From: Limnohabitans sp. Jir61
GTDB lineage: Bacteria; Pseudomonadota; Gammaproteobacteria; Burkholderiales; Burkholderiaceae_C
Assembly: GCF_003063545.1 (NCBI RefSeq)
Contig: NZ_NESD01000001.1
Coordinates: forward strand, 992,001-1,056,000
Direction: 5' to 3'
Length of the DNA stretch: 64,000 nt
The number at the start of each line of letters is the position of its first letter. Positions within the stretch are counted from its first letter, which is position 1. The position numbers and the translations under genes were made by a program. Below are positions 62,134 to 64,000 of this stretch, in pieces. The notes under the pieces were generated by a model. That model saw nothing but the letters and a program-made list of their open reading frames with translations. It was not told the origin of the DNA and made no database searches.

Positions 62134-64000
62134 CACATCCCTTGCGTGATTTGGTAGCGGAAGCCTTTGCACCTTTGGGCGTATTGGCTCGCGCCACCGA
62201 TCACTTTAGTCCCCGTCAGGGCCAAACCGACATGGCGCTGGCTGTTGCCGATGTGGTGGCGCATGGCGGCAGTTTGGTCGTGGAGGCGGGTACCGGTGTG
62301 GGTAAGACCTTTGCCTATCTGGTGCCCGCATTGCTCAGCGGTGAGCGTGTGTTGCTGTCCACGGCCACCAAGGCTTTGCAAGACCAATTGTTTGCACGTG
62401 ACTTGCCTCGCTTGGTGCAGGCACTGAACTTGCCAATTCGCTTGGCCTTGCTCAAAGGGCGCTCAAGCTACTTATGCACGCACCGAATGGAGATGGCGCG
62501 ACGTGACACGCAAATTCCTGACCGTCATACCGTGCATTTGTTGTCGCGTGTGGAAACTTGGTCGCTCAGTACACGTACGGGCGATTTGGCGGAGCTGCCG
62601 GGTTTGGATGAACGGTCGCCTCTGATCCCGCTCATCACATCGAACCGAGAAAACTGTCTGGGCTCGCAATGTCCTAAGTTCAAAACCTGTCACGTCAATG
62701 CTGCCCGTCGTGATGCGCTAGGCGCAGATGTGGTGGTCATCAACCACCATTTGTTTTTTGCCGATATGGCTGTGCGCGAAACGGGGATGGCCGAGTTACT
62801 GCCCAGCGTGCGTGTGGTGATTTTTGATGAGGCGCATCAGCTCAATGAAGTGGGTGTGAATTTCTTAGGGCATCAACTCGGCACAGCGCAGTTGCTAGAT
62901 GTGACACGCGACATGCTGGCTACAGGCTTGCAACTGGCACGTGGTTTGGCTGATTGGCAAGGTGTGTGTGCTGGCCTTGAGCGAGCCGCGCGCGAGTTGC
63001 GTTTGATGGGCGGCAAGCGCCACAGTGCCGTGAAATTGCGTTGGACAGAACGAGCGCCAGATGAGATGCATGCGGGTGCTTGGGAGCAGTCACTGCAAGA
63101 TGTTGGTTCTGCCTGTGTGCACGCGCTTCAAGCCCTAGACACAGTCAGCGAAATTGCTCCCGACTTCATGCGTTTGCATGACCGTGTGGCAGAAGTAGCC
63201 AAACGCGTGGATGCTTTCTTGAACCCTTGCGCACCAGATGCGGTGCGTTGGGTCGATATCAGCGCCTCGCAAATGCGTTTGATGGAAGCGCCTTTAGACA
63301 TTGCCGAAACCGTGCGCGAGCGTTTGATGAAGCAGTCTTCTGTAATGGCCGCAGATGAAGCTGATCAAGAACCACCGCCTTGGCTAGATGAGCCATTGTT
63401 TGACCAAACTGCTGCCGCATATGACGAAGCTGGCGATATGGCCTTTGATGCACAGGATCACGACGCAGAAGCGTCAGCCTTCGACAGTGCCTATCCTATG
63501 CGCCCCGTTGAAGACACGCGTCCACGTGCTTGGGTGTTTACCTCGGCAACGTTGGGTGATGACCCGCGCTTGCGCTGGTTCACTGAACCTTGCGGTTTAG
63601 AGTCTGCCACTGTCTTGCGTGTGAGTAGCCCGTTTGATTACCCCGCACAAGCCTCGTTGTATGTGCCCCGCGACATCGTGCGCCCCAATGACCCCGCACA
63701 CAGCGCTCAAGTGGCGAGCCTTGCCTGTGCTGCTGTGCGCCGCCTCGGTGGTCGCACCTTGGTGCTCACCACGACGTTACGCGCTTTGCGTGCGATTGGC
63801 GATATGATGAAGCAACAGCTCGAAGGCTCTGGCATTGAAGTGTTGGTTCAAGGCGAATGGCCCAAGCGTCATTTGATGGAGCGTTTCCGTGATGGCGCCA
63901 AAGTGGGTGAGAGCGGTTGCGTGTTGGTGGCCTCGGCCACGTTTTGGGAAGGCTTTGATGTGCCGGGTGACGCGCTGCAGTTGGTCATTATCGACAAACT
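62130..64000 (+). CDS. ATP-dependent DNA helicase, DinG/YoaA type (5' part)
   Basis: The ATG overlaps the preceding stop and the frame is open to the window end; 623 codons are visible. XPD-like superfamily 2 helicase: motif I VEAGTGVGKTFAYLVP, Ia STATKALQDQL, an iron-sulfur domain with Cys in SSYLCTHRM and NCLGSQCPKFKTC, VVVINHHLFFAD, Walker B FDEAHQLNE, a helicase 2 half beginning with AWVFTSATLG, and ATFWEGFDVPGDALQLVII near the end. The Cys spacing favours YoaA/DinG with a 4Fe-4S cluster. It unwinds DNA 5'-3' in damage repair. Only the C-terminus is missing. Confidence 0.9.
   Translation, partial: MTHPLRDLVAEAFAPLGVLARATDHFSPRQGQTDMALAVADVVAHGGSLVVEAGTGVGKTFAYLVPALLSGERVLLSTATKALQDQLFARDLPRLVQALNLPIRLALLKGRSSYLCTHRMEMARRDTQIPDRHTVHLLSRVETWSLSTRTGDLAELPGLDERSPLIPLITSNRENCLGSQCPKFKTCHVNAARRDALGADVVVINHHLFFADMAVRETGMAELLPSVRVVIFDEAHQLNEVGVNFLGHQLGTAQLLDVTRDMLATGLQLARGLADWQGVCAGLERAARELRLMGGKRHSAVKLRWTERAPDEMHAGAWEQSLQDVGSACVHALQALDTVSEIAPDFMRLHDRVAEVAKRVDAFLNPCAPDAVRWVDISASQMRLMEAPLDIAETVRERLMKQSSVMAADEADQEPPPWLDEPLFDQTAAAYDEAGDMAFDAQDHDAEASAFDSAYPMRPVEDTRPRAWVFTSATLGDDPRLRWFTEPCGLESATVLRVSSPFDYPAQASLYVPRDIVRPNDPAHSAQVASLACAAVRRLGGRTLVLTTTLRALRAIGDMMKQQLEGSGIEVLVQGEWPKRHLMERFRDGAKVGESGCVLVASATFWEGFDVPGDALQLVIIDK

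Noticed and set aside
1-64000. tRNA, rRNA, CRISPR arrays and riboswitches
   Set aside because: The gaps are short (under about 195 bp) and none shows a cloverleaf, regularly spaced repeats or a recognisable aptamer. A computed search (tRNA and covariance models) would be decisive.

Overview
The window reads as a chromosomal segment of a betaproteobacterium of the order Burkholderiales, most likely family Comamonadaceae (Limnohabitans/Rhodoferax-like). This is inferred from several traits: homodimeric aceE-aceF-lpd with a lipoyl domain fused to Lpd, a phasin gene with a PhaR-like site, Bug-type tricarboxylate-binding proteins, the layout of the sucAB-lpd locus, and the moderately GC-rich codon use. 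Genes are densely packed. No gene-free gap exceeds about 195 bp, and I see no tRNA, rRNA, CRISPR array, insertion sequence, prophage or plasmid function.

Layout. 1-13 kb is mostly housekeeping: the 3' part of an amidase, two paralogous Gly/His/Tyr-rich secreted proteins around a MAPEG protein, a DnaQ-like exonuclease, an MFS transporter, a secreted PLD nuclease, phasin (phaP), an FAD oxidoreductase, an NlpC/P60 lipoprotein, pyrD and rpiA (divergent), an SDR, an M3 oligopeptidase and folD. 13-22.6 kb has a PAS histidine kinase/FixJ-type regulator pair divergent from the pyruvate dehydrogenase operon aceE-aceF-lpd. 22.8-24.4 kb is a markedly AT-rich two-gene island: a receiver-domain protein with an unknown C-terminus and a histidine kinase with a Cys/His-rich N-terminus. 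24.5-35.2 kb is one tightly packed 11-gene minus-strand operon. It runs from a fumarylacetoacetate-hydrolase family protein through two Bug binding proteins, a cytosolic two-subunit molybdenum hydroxylase, a leaderless ModA-like protein, a Tat-exported molybdenum hydroxylase, a SoxY variant and SoxZ, to a putative Fe(II)/2-oxoglutarate enzyme. 35.3-37.7 kb holds an RNase D-like exonuclease, a YlqF GTPase and a DTW-domain tRNA enzyme. 37.7-39.5 kb is an overlapping secreted-protein/outer-membrane-barrel pair. 39.5-42.3 kb is a J-domain protein followed by three proteins of unknown function. 42.3-54.5 kb is mixed: GNAT, dusC, YbfB-type MFS, ycaO, a LEA-like secreted protein, VOC, an acyl-CoA ligase, an aberrant pseudouridine synthase, a second NlpC/P60 protein, an isochorismatase-like hydrolase and a propionyl/acetyl-CoA synthetase. 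54.6-60.4 kb is the 2-oxoglutarate dehydrogenase operon sucA-sucB-lpd. zapE, a secreted coiled-coil protein and a DinG/YoaA helicase follow, the last cut by the window end.

How the genes work together. Two complete 2-oxoacid dehydrogenase complexes, the CoA ligases and PHB-granule phasin describe central carbon flow around acetyl-CoA. The most unusual region is the 24.5-35.2 kb operon. It joins two molybdenum hydroxylases in different compartments to a SoxYZ-type thiol carrier whose SoxY tail lacks GGCGG but keeps a single C-terminal cysteine. No other sox gene is nearby. The second candidate for something undescribed is the AT-rich two-component pair at 22.8-24.4 kb. The third is the J-domain-led operon of unknowns at 39.5-42.3 kb.
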